A stretch of DNA of 64,000 nucleotides, from NCBI RefSeq assembly GCF_015714715.1, contig NZ_WAHS01000001.1, positions 1,922,001 through 1,986,000 of the forward strand, written 5' to 3'. Position 1 is the stretch's first letter. Each line of letters opens with the position of its first letter. A program made the translations under genes and the position numbers. Origin of the DNA: Aestuariivirga litoralis (lineage in GTDB: Bacteria; Pseudomonadota; Alphaproteobacteria; Rhizobiales; Aestuariivirgaceae). This document shows, one piece after another, positions 45,099 through 55,353 of this stretch. The notes under the pieces are model-generated. The model had not been told where the DNA came from. It worked only from the letters and a program-made list of their open reading frames with translations, and searched no databases.

Positions 45099-46982
45099 CT
45101 ATTTCAGCACATCGGGATTCCACACCCGGTTGTGCTCAATCAGCCAGGCCCAGATGCGTATGGCATCGGCGACCTCGCCTGCTGGCGGCATGGCTTGCGT
45201 GCCCGGCACTGATGGCAACAATGATGGCGTGAGCACGGCGCGCGTGGCGCTGTGACCGGGCAGCATCATGGTTTCAAGCCCCACATCAAGCCTGCTGCCA
45301 CCGTTGCGGATGGCCAAGGCACGTGGCGGCCGCGCAGGCGATGCGCTCAGCAGATCGCGGCCCAGCGTCATGGCCGGACGCCAGTCTCCCGCCAATGCCA
45401 GCACCGTAGTGGCAATGTCGGACTGGCTGGATGGCTCCTGATTTATGCGCGGCTGGCCGATGATGGCCGAACCTCCGGAAATGATCGCGCCGGTGAAATT
45501 GGTGTCGTTGACCGGCTGGCCCGTCGATGTGCCCTGGTTGAGGAAATTAGCGTGATCACCCAGGATGATGACCACCGTGTCTTTCCACCGGGCCCGCTGC
45601 TTCAGCGCGGCGAAGACGCGCGCCAACTGAGCATCCATGCCATGAATGGAATGCGCATAATTTACGGCGAGATCCTTGCCGAAGGTCCAACCGCCGCTAT
45701 CGTCCTGATAGGCATAGGGTAGATGCGGTTCCTTGGTAAAATACATGCCGAAGATCGGCTTGTTGCTTCCGTCGCCGTCGGCTGCTCCCACCCATTTGAT
45801 GAATTCATCTGCCGTCACGGCGTCACTGGAAGGCAGGCCCTTGGCCACGCCATCCACCACATCCTCAAAAACATTATAGACCCAACGGGTCTTGTCGTCG
45901 TAGCGAACGTCATAAGTGATCACGCCGGTATGATAGCCATCGCTGCGCAAGCGAGAACCCAAGCGATCAAAGGCCGTATCGGGATAGGCGGCATCCAACC
46001 GCTTCACCGGATGCATCCACGCGCCCGATGAAATGCCGACAAAGCCTGGCCCGGACGGAAAACCATTGGACAGAAAATGCTGGAACACCACACCATGCGC
46101 CGCCATGTCCTCAATGGCCGGCACAGAGACCAGATTCTGGCCACCCGGATTGGTGGGCTTCAAGCTTTCGCCGCGCATGCTTTCCACCACGAAGACAAAG
46201 ATATCCGGCTTCACTGCGGGCGCGGCCGGTGGTTCCCTCCAGCGGTAGATCAGCGGATAGGTGTCATCCGCCCATTCAGCCCCTTGCGGCAAGCCAGCGA
46301 AATTGCGGATGCTTTTGATGGCATCTGCTTCAGACATGCCAAGGCGCGCGCCGTCAGCGCCGGTGGCTTGCGCCAGATAATCCATTTCGACAGGTTGCAG
46401 CACCTGTGGGAACACGTAGAAAATCCCACCCGCCAGAACAGCGCCTGCCATCGGGGTCAGAAAGGCTGCACGCCAAGACAGAGGTGTGAGGGAGGGCCTG
46501 AGGCCGAGACGCACAAATTGCCAGAGCATCCACAGTATGAAGAGCGCAAGGAAGCTCACGCCCGAAAGAACGGCAGGCCAATAGGCGATCACCGGCTTCC
46601 AGAAATAATCAGACTGAAACAGGCCCCAGCCCGCAAAATGCCGGAGCGTGGAGGGTGTCAGCCTTTCGCCGATGATCGCAAACAGGATCGGATCAGACAG
46701 GCTGAGGAACAGCAGAGCCGACAGCGCAATCAGCGCGGCCGCTGTGACCAGTGCGCGCAAAGGTGAGAGATAGACCAGCTTCCAGACCAGCAGGAACAAG
46801 CCGCCAATTAGCAAGGTCATACCGAGATGAAAGCCCGTGGCCGTGGCCCAGCCCCACAGACTTTCACGATTGATGAATGATGAAACCGCCAGCACGCAGA
46901 TGCGCAGGATCACCAGCAGCAGCAAGGCAGTGACGATAGGATGCGTTGAATGCTTGCGCGTTGTCTCGGTCACTGGTGCCAC
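45099..46982 (-). CDS. LtaS/sulfatase family membrane phosphotransferase-like protein
   Basis: This 627-residue protein has about five transmembrane helices in residues 20-200 and then a periplasmic alkaline-phosphatase/sulfatase fold with V-F-V-V-E-S-M-R-G-E (metal-binding Glu), G-I-S-S-G-A-W and I-L-G-D-H-A-N. The layout is that of lipoteichoic acid synthases and of Gram-negative cyclic-glucan or phosphoethanolamine transferases (OpgB/CgmB-like). The last would suit an alphaproteobacterium. The substrate is unknown. Confidence 0.82.
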   Translation of the reverse strand: MAPVTETTRKHSTHPIVTALLLLVILRICVLAVSSFINRESLWGWATATGFHLGMTLLIGGLFLLVWKLVYLSPLRALVTAAALIALSALLFLSLSDPILFAIIGERLTPSTLRHFAGWGLFQSDYFWKPVIAYWPAVLSGVSFLALFILWMLWQFVRLGLRPSLTPLSWRAAFLTPMAGAVLAGGIFYVFPQVLQPVEMDYLAQATGADGARLGMSEADAIKSIRNFAGLPQGAEWADDTYPLIYRWREPPAAPAVKPDIFVFVVESMRGESLKPTNPGGQNLVSVPAIEDMAAHGVVFQHFLSNGFPSGPGFVGISSGAWMHPVKRLDAAYPDTAFDRLGSRLRSDGYHTGVITYDVRYDDKTRWVYNVFEDVVDGVAKGLPSSDAVTADEFIKWVGAADGDGSNKPIFGMYFTKEPHLPYAYQDDSGGWTFGKDLAVNYAHSIHGMDAQLARVFAALKQRARWKDTVVIILGDHANFLNQGTSTGQPVNDTNFTGAIISGGSAIIGQPRINQEPSSQSDIATTVLALAGDWRPAMTLGRDLLSASPARPPRALAIRNGGSRLDVGLETMMLPGHSATRAVLTPSLLPSVPGTQAMPPAGEVADAIRIWAWLIEHNRVWNPDVLK

Positions 46983-47111
46983 CCCGTGTCATACCCCCAC
47001 GCCTTCCTACGGAAAGGGCCTGGCCTGTCAAGCACATCCGGGTCCGGATTGGCCATTGCGAAAGGCGGCGCGCGCGGCCTATAGCTTTCAGAATGTCACA
47101 GGATTTCTGCC

Positions 47112-47435
47112 ATGCAAACGCTGTCTCAAGATTTCAGCATCTCCGCCCAGATCCAGCCAGAGGAAGTGGCGCTGATTGCCAGGGCCGGTTTCAAAAGCAT
47201 CATCTGCAACCGCCCCGATGGCGAGAGTTTTGACCAGCCGGATTTTGCTCTGATCGAGCAGGCCGCAACAGATGTGGGCGTGCAGACCCGTTATATCCCG
47301 ATCATTCCGGGGCAGACAAATCCTGAGGATATCACCGCCTTTGCTCAGGCGATGCGCGACATGCCCAAGCCCATCCTGGCCTATTGCCGCTCTGGCGCAC
47401 GCTGCAACATGATCTGGCAATTGAGCCGGGGCTAA
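47112..47435 (+). CDS. DUF442/TIGR01244-type phosphatase-like protein
   Basis: This 107-residue protein has the protein-tyrosine-phosphatase-like fold of the Blh/TIGR01244 family: S-A-Q-I-Q-P-E-E-V, G-F-K-S-I-I-C-N-R-P-D and the loop Y-C-R-S-G-A-R-C. In other alphaproteobacteria such domains are linked to sulfide or biofilm response, but here the domain stands alone. It is 2 bases upstream of a GMC oxidoreductase gene. Confidence 0.85.
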   Translation: MQTLSQDFSISAQIQPEEVALIARAGFKSIICNRPDGESFDQPDFALIEQAATDVGVQTRYIPIIPGQTNPEDITAFAQAMRDMPKPILAYCRSGARCNMIWQLSRG

Positions 47436-47437
47436 CG

Positions 47438-49093
47438 ATGCCGGACTATGATTATGTGATCGTGGGGGCTGGTGCTGCCGGTGCCGTTCTCGCCAATCGC
47501 CTTTCCGAAAATCCCAACACCAAAGTGGCGCTGATCGAAGCGGGTGCTGACCGCAACGACAAAAGCAGGCTGGTGCGCATGCCGCTGGCCATGGTGACCT
47601 TCATGGCGCCAGCCTTGGCCTTTCTCGGCGGCGCCAAATTCATGGACTGGTTTGAAACCGAGCCGGAACCCGGCTTGCAGGGCCGCAAGATTGCCTTGCC
47701 GCGCGGCAAGGGCACGGGTGGTTCCACCAATGTGAATGGGCAGATTTTCATTCGCGGCCAGCGCGACGATTATGATGCCTGGGCGGCACTGGGCAACACA
47801 GGTTGGGGCTATGACGACATGCTGCCCTATTTTCGCAAGCTTGAGCGTTTTGAAATGCTGGCTGAGCCGCGCTCCGGCCGCCATCTGCCCAGCACAATGC
47901 AACAGATTGATCCGGCTTATCACGGCACCAACGGGCCGCTGAATATTGCCTCCATCCGTAGCGTCAATCCGATGACGCGGGTTTACCTGGAGGCCATGCA
48001 GCAGCGGGGCTATGGCCTCAACGCAGATTTCAACGGCGCATCACAGGAAGGTGCTGGCATCTACACCTTCACCCAGCGCGGGGGCTTGCGTGAAACGTCG
48101 GAGAGCGCCTATCTCACGCCCATCCGCCACACACGGCCCAATCTTACGGTGCTCACGGGCAAGCAGGTGACGCGCGTGCTGTTCGAGGGCAAGCGCGCCA
48201 TTGGTGTTGAGGCCAACGGCGAGAAAATTCTGGGCCGCGAAGTGATCTTGTCAGCCGGGGCATTTGTCTCGCCGCACCTTCTGCAACTCTCCGGCATCGG
48301 CGATGCCAAGGAGCTCACGAAACACGGCATATCCGTGTTACACAATCTGCCCGGCGTGGGCGGCAATTTGCAGGACCATCTCGACATCACGCTCGAATAC
48401 CGCGCCAAAACCACAGCGCCTTATGGCATTTCGTGGAAGGCACTGCCGCGCAATATCCTGCATGTATTGGATTGGGTATTCCGGCGGCGCGGGCTGTTTG
48501 CTTCCACCACCGGCGAAGGCGGCGCGTTTCTCTCCACCGTGCCGGGTGTGAGGCGGCCCGATATTCAGCTGTTTTTCTGCACCGCCGTGGGCAACACGCA
48601 GAATGCTGCCGGCTTCACCGGCCATGGATTCCTCATGCATGTCTGCCAGTTGCGCCCGGGCAGCATTGGCCGCCTGAGCCTCATCTCGTCTGACCCCAAG
48701 GTGAAGCCATCCATTCTCTACAATTTCTTCCGCGATAAAAGCACGATGGATGCCTTGCGCCAAGGCGTGCGCATCTCTCGCAAGATCATCGCGCAACCTG
48801 CCTTCGCGCCACATCTGAAGGCGGAAGTTTCTCCCGGCCCGGAGGTTGAAAGCGATGGCGCAATTGATGCCTTCATCCGGCAGACGGTGGGCACGCTGTT
48901 TCATCCCGCAGGCACCTGCAAAATGGGCAGGGATAAAGACGCGGTGGTTGATCCTGCGAATTTGCGCGTGCATGGCGTCGATGGATTGCGGGTGGTGGAT
49001 GCTTCGGTGATGCCGCTGATTGTTTCGGGCAATACGGTGGCTGCGACTTATGCGCTAGCCGAGAAGGCAGCCGATTTAATATTGCGTGGCTAG
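47438..49093 (+). CDS. GMC family FAD-dependent oxidoreductase (choline-dehydrogenase-like)
   Basis: This 551-residue flavoenzyme has the FAD motif V-G-A-G-A-A-G-A-V-L near residue 10, the GMC signature G-K-G-T-G-G-S-T-N-V-N-G-Q and the C-terminal F-H-P-A-G-T-C-K-M-G with the catalytic His, then G-N-T-V-A-A-T. It oxidises an alcohol of unknown identity. The inner ATG at the Rossmann strand is chosen. Its stop overlaps the hutC stop region by 18 bases. Confidence 0.9.
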   Translation: MPDYDYVIVGAGAAGAVLANRLSENPNTKVALIEAGADRNDKSRLVRMPLAMVTFMAPALAFLGGAKFMDWFETEPEPGLQGRKIALPRGKGTGGSTNVNGQIFIRGQRDDYDAWAALGNTGWGYDDMLPYFRKLERFEMLAEPRSGRHLPSTMQQIDPAYHGTNGPLNIASIRSVNPMTRVYLEAMQQRGYGLNADFNGASQEGAGIYTFTQRGGLRETSESAYLTPIRHTRPNLTVLTGKQVTRVLFEGKRAIGVEANGEKILGREVILSAGAFVSPHLLQLSGIGDAKELTKHGISVLHNLPGVGGNLQDHLDITLEYRAKTTAPYGISWKALPRNILHVLDWVFRRRGLFASTTGEGGAFLSTVPGVRRPDIQLFFCTAVGNTQNAAGFTGHGFLMHVCQLRPGSIGRLSLISSDPKVKPSILYNFFRDKSTMDALRQGVRISRKIIAQPAFAPHLKAEVSPGPEVESDGAIDAFIRQTVGTLFHPAGTCKMGRDKDAVVDPANLRVHGVDGLRVVDASVMPLIVSGNTVAATYALAEKAADLILRG

Positions 49094-49780
49094 TTTGTAG
49101 CCCGGCTTGAAATAGAGCCTCAAATACGTCACCGATTTTCCATTGAGCCAAGTGGTACGCTCGGTCAGCAGCGAGGGCGCGCGTGTACCTTTGCCGATCA
49201 GCTTGTGGACATGCGGGGGCGGCATGATGGCTGAAATATCCAGCTCCACGTCATTGAAAGGCACACGGTCAATCAGCCATTCATTCGGGCTGACGGTCGA
49301 GAAATCGGCCTGCGCCGCCTCTGGCAGTGTGTGCAGATTGATCCAACGCTCTTCCACCTGATGTGGCGCGTCATCGGCAAGATGCAGGCAAATCACATGC
49401 AGAAGCTTGGCCTTGCCTGTCAGGCCCAGCCTTTCACGTAAGGCGGTATCGGATGTTTCCTGTACGCAGCTGAGCAGCCTGTAGCCATAGCGTGCATTGG
49501 CTTCGATTTCTTCGCGGATCAGTGGAATGGTGAAGCGTGCGGCGCGCAGGCGGGCGGCACGCACCCGCGTACCGCTTTTTCGTTTGCGCTCCAGATAGCC
49601 CTGCTCCACCAGTTCCAACATGGCCTTGTTGGCGGTGGCGCGGGCCACGCCAAATTCCTGCGCCAGCTCGATCTCGCCGGGCACTAGCACCCCTGGCTTC
49701 CAGATTCCGGACTGGATTCTGCGCAGCACATCATCGCGCACGCGCCTGTAACCTTGAGATGCAACGACCTTTGCATTCAT
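49076..49780 (-). CDS. hutC: histidine utilization repressor (GntR/HutC family)
   Basis: This 234-residue protein has the GntR winged helix (about 15-75, with L-A-Q-E-F-G-V-A-R-A-T-A-N-K-A) and the UTRA ligand domain. HutC proteins repress hut genes and respond to urocanate. The ATG has AGGTGG about 6 bases upstream. It is divergent from hutD, and a palindrome that fits its operator lies between hutF and hutI. Confidence 0.92.
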   Translation of the reverse strand: MNAKVVASQGYRRVRDDVLRRIQSGIWKPGVLVPGEIELAQEFGVARATANKAMLELVEQGYLERKRKSGTRVRAARLRAARFTIPLIREEIEANARYGYRLLSCVQETSDTALRERLGLTGKAKLLHVICLHLADDAPHQVEERWINLHTLPEAAQADFSTVSPNEWLIDRVPFNDVELDISAIMPPPHVHKLIGKGTRAPSLLTERTTWLNGKSVTYLRLYFKPGYKLATQY

Positions 49781-49831
49781 CCTGCCACCTGCGCTAGCGT
49801 GGTGCGTGCGAACAGGTGTGCTTGTGCTTTC

Positions 49832-50380
49832 ATGATCGTCATTCCGCCCCGCGACTTTACGACCATGCCGTGGAAGAATGGTGGCGGCGTCACCCATGAA
49901 ATCATCAAGCGCGAAGCGGCGGGCAAAATGCTCTGGCGCTTCTCGGTGGCCGATGTGACGAGTGATGGCCCCTTCTCGCGCTTCGAGGGATTGGACCGCA
50001 TACTCACGGTAATCGAAGGGGCGGGCCTGATGCTGGCCGCGCCGCAAGGCTGGCTGCAGGCTTTGCCGTTCGAGCCGGTGGCGTTTTCCGGCTCATGGCC
50101 GATCACCAGCACAAGGCTGGGCGGTAATGTGCAAGACTTCAACCTGATATATGACCCCGCAATCATCGCCGCAAATGTGAGCATGGAGCGCGGCATCCTG
50201 GAGCTTGAGGCGCAGCCTGCATCTCTCTTCCATGCCGTGCTGCTTACTGGAGCGGGCGTATTGCAACACCACGAGCCGGTGGTCGCCGACAGTTTCATTC
50301 TGCTGGAAGAAGGCACCTGCCGGATTGAAAGCAACGCGCCCATGCTGCATGCCACTTGCCGGGCCATCGCCGCTACATGA
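49832..50380 (+). CDS. hutD: HutD/Ves family protein
   Basis: This 182-residue cupin-like protein begins with the HutD hallmark M-P-W-K-N-G-G-G-V-T-H-E-I and has W-R-F-S-V-A-D-V. HutD is found in hut loci and is thought to act as a governor of histidine use rather than as a pathway enzyme. The ATG has no strong ribosome site. Its stop overlaps the hutF stop by 8 bases. Confidence 0.9.
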   Translation: MIVIPPRDFTTMPWKNGGGVTHEIIKREAAGKMLWRFSVADVTSDGPFSRFEGLDRILTVIEGAGLMLAAPQGWLQALPFEPVAFSGSWPITSTRLGGNVQDFNLIYDPAIIAANVSMERGILELEAQPASLFHAVLLTGAGVLQHHEPVVADSFILLEEGTCRIESNAPMLHATCRAIAAT

Positions 50381-51743
50381 CCGCGCGCAAACGCGCCATG
50401 GTCTTGCGGAAGCGGGCTGAGACCTGGTCACGCGCCACATGCCTGCCGCTGCGCACCTGATGGCGGCCAGCTGACCACATATCTGTCACCACATCATCTG
50501 ACGCGGCAAAGCACCAGCCATCCAGCAGCTGATTTTCTGAAAGGCCGCACAGCGCATCATGCGTGCTGTCAATCGCCACCAGATCAGCCAGCTTGCCGAC
50601 TGCGATCGCGCCCGCATCGCGGCCCAAGGCTTGCGCGCCGCCTGTTGCAGCTTGCGTGTAGAGCCACTGCCCTGTGGAGCCTTGGCCCGGCACCATTACA
50701 TTGCGCGAAAGATCACGCAGGCGTTGCGAATATTCGAGTGTGCGCAATTCCTCGCCCAGCGCGATGCGCACATTGGAATCCGAACCGATGCCGAATTTTC
50801 CGTGCGCGGCCAACCAGGCCGGCCCGCCGAAAGGCCCATCACCGAGGTTTGCCTCGGTGATGGGACACAGGCCTGCCACAGCCCCCGTTGTGGCCAGCCT
50901 GTGCGTCTCTTCAGCAGTCATATGCGTGGCATGGATGAGGCACCAATTGTAGCCAACCGGTGAATTGGCCAGAAGCCAATCCACCGGTCTTTCCCCCAGC
51001 CACGAAAAAACGTCTTCTACTTCCTTGGGCTGCTCGGCCACATGGATGTGCACCGGCAGCTTGCCAGCCAGCGGCAGAACCGCCTTCAAATCATCAGGTG
51101 ATGTGGCGCGCAATGAATGCGGCGCGATGCCAACAATTGTATCATGCGGCAGGGCTTTCGCGGATGAACGACAGGCTTCCACCAATTTTGCAAACCGCGC
51201 TACGTCATTGCCGAAACGCAATTGCCCGCCGGCCATTGGCTTCATGCCAGCGCCGCCGTAAGTATAGAGAACCGGCAGATGGGTGAGGCCGATGCCGGTG
51301 GCACTGGCCGCCGCGAAAATACGGTGCGAAAGTTCAGCGAGATCGGCGTAGGGCGCGCCACCCTTCTGGTGATGCACGTAATGGAATTCACCGACAGAGG
51401 CGTAACCCGCCTCCTGCATCTCAATGAAAACCTGCGCGGCAATGGCCTCAATGTCATCCGGTGTCAGATGTTCGAGAAACCGGTACATGGTTTCGCGCCA
51501 GGTCCAGAAGCTTTCGCGGCCCGCCACTTTGTGTTCGGTCATGCCGGCCATGGCGCGCTGGAAGGAATGCGAATGCAGATTGGCAAGAGCGGGAAGCAAG
51601 GTATCGACGCATATGTCGCCCGCTTCGGGCGCGGCATTCGGCGTTACGCTGGTGATGATGCCACCCGCAAATGCAATGCGCAGGTTGCTGACCCATTGGT
51701 CCGCAATCAAGCCGCGCTTTGCAAAAAGGGTGGAAGGCATCAA
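50373..51743 (-). CDS. hutF: formimidoylglutamate deiminase
   Basis: This 456-residue amidohydrolase removes ammonia from N-formimino-L-glutamate to give N-formylglutamate, which HutG then hydrolyses. Metal-binding motifs are N-L-H-S-H-S-F-Q-R-A-M (about 56-66), H-I-H-V-A-E-Q and G-S-D-S-N. It is divergent from hutIHGU across an 84-base gap holding a 24-base palindrome. Confidence 0.93.
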   Translation of the reverse strand: MMPSTLFAKRGLIADQWVSNLRIAFAGGIITSVTPNAAPEAGDICVDTLLPALANLHSHSFQRAMAGMTEHKVAGRESFWTWRETMYRFLEHLTPDDIEAIAAQVFIEMQEAGYASVGEFHYVHHQKGGAPYADLAELSHRIFAAASATGIGLTHLPVLYTYGGAGMKPMAGGQLRFGNDVARFAKLVEACRSSAKALPHDTIVGIAPHSLRATSPDDLKAVLPLAGKLPVHIHVAEQPKEVEDVFSWLGERPVDWLLANSPVGYNWCLIHATHMTAEETHRLATTGAVAGLCPITEANLGDGPFGGPAWLAAHGKFGIGSDSNVRIALGEELRTLEYSQRLRDLSRNVMVPGQGSTGQWLYTQAATGGAQALGRDAGAIAVGKLADLVAIDSTHDALCGLSENQLLDGWCFAASDDVVTDMWSAGRHQVRSGRHVARDQVSARFRKTMARLRAVM

Positions 51744-51751
51744 ATTCTCAA

Positions 51752-51775
51752 ATTATTATGTCTAGACATAATAAT
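51752..51775. promoter_or_regulatory. 24-bp perfect palindrome, probable HutC operator
   Basis: The palindrome is centred on TCTAGA between 51763 and 51764, with core TGTCTAGACA flanked by AT-rich arms. It lies 9 bases upstream of hutF and 52 bases upstream of hutI. GntR/HutC operators are of the TGT-N4-ACA type, so one HutC dimer could control both directions. Confidence 0.8.
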
Positions 51776-51827
51776 CGCAAGGGCATAGAGATTTGTAAAG
51801 CGCTTCCTTCATGAGGCTGGGGAACTG

Positions 51828-53033
51828 ATGTCCGCCGATCGCATGCTTTTCATCAATGCCACAGCTGCCACCATGGCCCATGGTGGTTATGGCCTGATCG
51901 AAGACGTTGCGATTGCATGCGAAAATGGCGCCATCGGCTGGGTGGGCAGACAAGCCGATTGCCCTGCTCCGTTTAAAAAATTCACCTCGAACGATCTGGG
52001 TGGGAGGCTCATCACGCCGGCCTTGATCGATTGCCACACGCATATTGTTTACGGCGGCAACCGCGCGGCTGAATTTGAAATGCGTCTCAAGGGTGCCACT
52101 TATGAAGAAGTGGCGCGCGCCGGTGGCGGCATCGTGTCGACCGTGAAGGCTACGCGACAGGCCAGCCTTGATGATTTGGTGCAGCAGGCTTTGCCGCGCA
52201 TTGATGCGTTGCTGGCCGAAGGTGTTGCCGTCATCGAAATCAAATCGGGCTACGGGCTTGATATTGAGACAGAGATCAACATGCTGCGCGCAGCGCGACG
52301 CATTGAGCAATTGCGCGCGGTTAAAATCGTCACAAGTTTCCTTGGCGCGCATGCCATTCCGCCAGAATATAAAGACCGCGCCAATCTCTACATTGATGAC
52401 GTTTGCATTCCCGCACTGAAAGCCGCCCATGCTGAGAAACTGGTCGATGCGGTCGATGGCTTCTGCGAAGGCATCGCGTTTTCGCCTGCGCAGATCACGC
52501 GTGTATTCGATGTAGCAAAAGCATTGGGCCTACCCATCAAGCTGCATGCCGAACAGCTGTCCAATCTGCATGGTGCCGCTCTTGCCGCCTCATATGGTGC
52601 GCTGTCGGTTGAACATCTGGAATATGTGGATGAAGCCGGCGTTGCCGCCATGGCCAAGGCGGGCAGCGTGGCCAATATTTTGCCAGGTGCGTTTTACACA
52701 TTGCGCGAGAAGCAAGCACCGCCGATTGATCTGTTCCGCAAACACAAAGTGCCGATGGCGATTTCGACTGATGCCAATCCCGGCTCGTCGCCGCTCACAT
52801 CCTTGCTGCTGGCGATGAACATGGCTTGCACTTTGTTCCGGATGACACCGGAGGAAGCACTGCTCGGTGTCACCGCTCATGCTGCAAAGGCGCTAGGGCT
52901 CAACAATCATGGCGTGATCGCCGAGGGACATGCGGCGCAATTCGCCGTTTGGAACATCACGCATCCCGCTGAACTTTCATACCGCATCGGGTTCAACCCG
53001 CTGCATCAACGCATCATGGGGAAACTCGCATGA
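51828..53033 (+). CDS. hutI: imidazolonepropionase
   Basis: This 401-residue amidohydrolase opens the imidazolone ring to give formiminoglutamate. It has [12 protein letters not shown] (metal ligands, near residue 66), the loop E-I-K-S-G-Y-G-L and [10 protein letters not shown]. Its stop overlaps the hutH start by 4 bases. Confidence 0.95.
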   Translation: MSADRMLFINATAATMAHGGYGLIEDVAIACENGAIGWVGRQADCPAPFKKFTSNDLGGRLITPALIDCHTHIVYGGNRAAEFEMRLKGATYEEVARAGGGIVSTVKATRQASLDDLVQQALPRIDALLAEGVAVIEIKSGYGLDIETEINMLRAARRIEQLRAVKIVTSFLGAHAIPPEYKDRANLYIDDVCIPALKAAHAEKLVDAVDGFCEGIAFSPAQITRVFDVAKALGLPIKLHAEQLSNLHGAALAASYGALSVEHLEYVDEAGVAAMAKAGSVANILPGAFYTLREKQAPPIDLFRKHKVPMAISTDANPGSSPLTSLLLAMNMACTLFRMTPEEALLGVTAHAAKALGLNNHGVIAEGHAAQFAVWNITHPAELSYRIGFNPLHQRIMGKLA

Positions 53034-54568
53034 CCACGCTCACCCTGAAACCCGGCCACGTCACGCTGGCCGATCTGCGCCGCATTTACCGCGACGGCGC
53101 CTCTGTCGTGCTGCATGAGAGTGCCAAGGCCGGCATCGAAGCGTCATCGCAGATTGTAACGCGCGCCGCGCAAGGCAATGTGCCGGTTTATGGCGTGAAT
53201 ACTGGCTTCGGCAAATTGGCCTCGGTGCCGATCCCACCGAAGGATACGGTGCAATTGCAGCGCAATCTCATCCTCAGCCATTGTGCGGGCGTGGGTGAAG
53301 AAACGCCTGAAGCTGTGGTGCGGTTGATGATGGCGTTGAAGCTTTTGTCGCTCGGCCGCGGTGCGTCTGGTGTGCGCTGGGACTTGGTCGTGTTGCTGCA
53401 GGCGATGCTGGAAAAGAATGTTACGCCCGTGGTTCCCGCGCAGGGCTCGGTGGGTGCCAGCGGCGATCTCGCACCGCTTGCGCATATGACGGCAGTGATC
53501 ATCGGCGAAGGCGAAGCGCTTTATAAAGGCGAACGCCTCGGCGGCGCTGCTGCGTTGAAGAAGGCCGGCCTCGGCCATATTCCTCTCGGCCCGAAGGAAG
53601 GTCTCGCCTTCATCAACGGCACGCAATTCTCCACGGCCTATGCGCTGGCTGGATTGTTTGATGCCTGGACCGCAGCGCAATCGGCGCTGGTCACGTCAGC
53701 CCTTTCAACCGATGCAATCATGGGTTCGACAGCGCCACTGCAGCCGGAGATTCACGAATTGCGCGGCCATGCCGGGCAGATTGAATCCGCCTCTGTGATG
53801 CGCCAGTTGCTCGATGGTTCGGTGATCCGCGAAAGCCACCGCAAAGACGACACACGCGTGCAGGACCCCTATTGCATCCGTTGCCAGCCGCAAGTGACGG
53901 GTGCGGCAATTGACGTGCTGCGCATGGCGGCACGCACGCTAGAGATCGAAGCCAATGCCGCTACCGATAATCCGCTGGTGCTGAAATCCACCGGCGAGAT
54001 CGTGTCAGGCGGCAATTTCCATGCCGAACCGGTGGGCTTTGCCGCCGACATGATGGCACTGGCCATTTCCGAAATCGGCGCCATAGCACAACGCCGCGTG
54101 GCGCTGATGGTCGATCCCACTTTGTCGTTTGATCTGCCGCCTTTCCTCACGCCCAATCCCGGTTTGAATTCCGGCTTCATGATTGCCGAAGTCACCTCGG
54201 CGGCGCTGATGAGCGAGAACAAGCATCTCGCCACGCCGACGGTGACCGACTCCACGCCCACTTCCGCCAACCAGGAAGACCACGTGTCGATGGCTGCGCA
54301 TGGCGCGCGCAGGCTCAGCCGCATGAATGCCAATCTGCGGCGCATCCTCGGCATTGAATTGCTGTGTGCTGCACAAGGCGTGGAATTCCGCGCACCGCTG
54401 GTCACCTCGAAGCCGCTGCAAAGGGTGGTGGCGCATTTGCGCAAGAGCGTTGAGACATTGAAGGATGACCGCTACATCGCGCCCGATCTTGAAAAGGCTG
54501 CGACGCTGATTGCCGATGGTTCCATCGCTGCAGCAGCTGGCCTGGCGCTGCCGGATTTCAGCACATGA
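53030..54568 (+). CDS. hutH: histidine ammonia-lyase
   Basis: This 512-residue enzyme converts histidine to urocanate and ammonia. The electrophilic MIO cofactor arises from Ala143-Ser144-Gly145 in [12 protein letters not shown], and the catalytic Tyr lies in [10 protein letters not shown]. The length is typical. Overlaps of 4 bases join it to hutI and hutG. Confidence 0.96.
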   Translation: MTTLTLKPGHVTLADLRRIYRDGASVVLHESAKAGIEASSQIVTRAAQGNVPVYGVNTGFGKLASVPIPPKDTVQLQRNLILSHCAGVGEETPEAVVRLMMALKLLSLGRGASGVRWDLVVLLQAMLEKNVTPVVPAQGSVGASGDLAPLAHMTAVIIGEGEALYKGERLGGAAALKKAGLGHIPLGPKEGLAFINGTQFSTAYALAGLFDAWTAAQSALVTSALSTDAIMGSTAPLQPEIHELRGHAGQIESASVMRQLLDGSVIRESHRKDDTRVQDPYCIRCQPQVTGAAIDVLRMAARTLEIEANAATDNPLVLKSTGEIVSGGNFHAEPVGFAADMMALAISEIGAIAQRRVALMVDPTLSFDLPPFLTPNPGLNSGFMIAEVTSAALMSENKHLATPTVTDSTPTSANQEDHVSMAAHGARRLSRMNANLRRILGIELLCAAQGVEFRAPLVTSKPLQRVVAHLRKSVETLKDDRYIAPDLEKAATLIADGSIAAAAGLALPDFST

Positions 54569-55353
54569 ATCCGGTTGAGGTCATCCAGGGTGATGGGCCC
54601 GTGATCCTCGGCCTGCCGCATGGCGGCACGCATGTGCCCGCTGATATTGGCATGCGTTTGAACCACAATGGCAAGCTGTTGGCCGATACCGATTGGCACA
54701 TCACGCGGCTCTATGATGGCCTGCTGCCTTCGGCCACGACTGTTGCCGCCACCTTTCATCGCTACGTGATCGATGCCAACCGTGACCCTTCCGGCCAATC
54801 ACTTTATCCCGGCCAGAACACCACGGAACTCTGCCCCACATCTGATTTCGATGGCTTTCCGATCTGGCTCGCCAAGCCCAGCGAAGATGATATTTCCGCG
54901 CGCCGCGCTGCATTTCACGCGCCTTATCACGCCGCACTCGCTGCCGAAGTGGCGCGCGTGAAGGCCAAGCATGGCGTGGCCATCGTCTATGATTGCCATT
55001 CCATCCGTTCGCGCATTCCGTTTCTGTTTGAAGGCATCCTGCCCACACTGAATATAGGCACCGATATGGGCAAGACCTGCGACGCGGAGATCGAGCAGGC
55101 CACATTTGAAATCGCCAAGGCTTCCGGCCACACGCATATTCTGAACGGTCGCTTCCGTGGCGGCTGGACCACACGCCATTATGGCCAGCCGGCACATGGC
55201 GTACATGCCATTCAGATGGAAATCACCCAGAGTGCCTATCTCGATGCCGAGGCGCCGCCGTTTTTCTATTCCCAGCCCAAGGCCGAAGCCTTGCGCGTTA
55301 CATTGAAAACCATTCTCGAAACTCTTGAGGCACAAGCCAAGGAACTTGCATGA
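54565..55353 (+). CDS. hutG: N-formylglutamate deformylase
   Basis: This 262-residue protein hydrolyses N-formylglutamate to glutamate and formate. It has [18 protein letters not shown] and Y-D-C-H-S-I with likely zinc ligands. Presence of both hutF and hutG shows that the five-step (formate-producing) histidine route is used. Confidence 0.93.
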   Translation: MNPVEVIQGDGPVILGLPHGGTHVPADIGMRLNHNGKLLADTDWHITRLYDGLLPSATTVAATFHRYVIDANRDPSGQSLYPGQNTTELCPTSDFDGFPIWLAKPSEDDISARRAAFHAPYHAALAAEVARVKAKHGVAIVYDCHSIRSRIPFLFEGILPTLNIGTDMGKTCDAEIEQATFEIAKASGHTHILNGRFRGGWTTRHYGQPAHGVHAIQMEITQSAYLDAEAPPFFYSQPKAEALRVTLKTILETLEAQAKELA

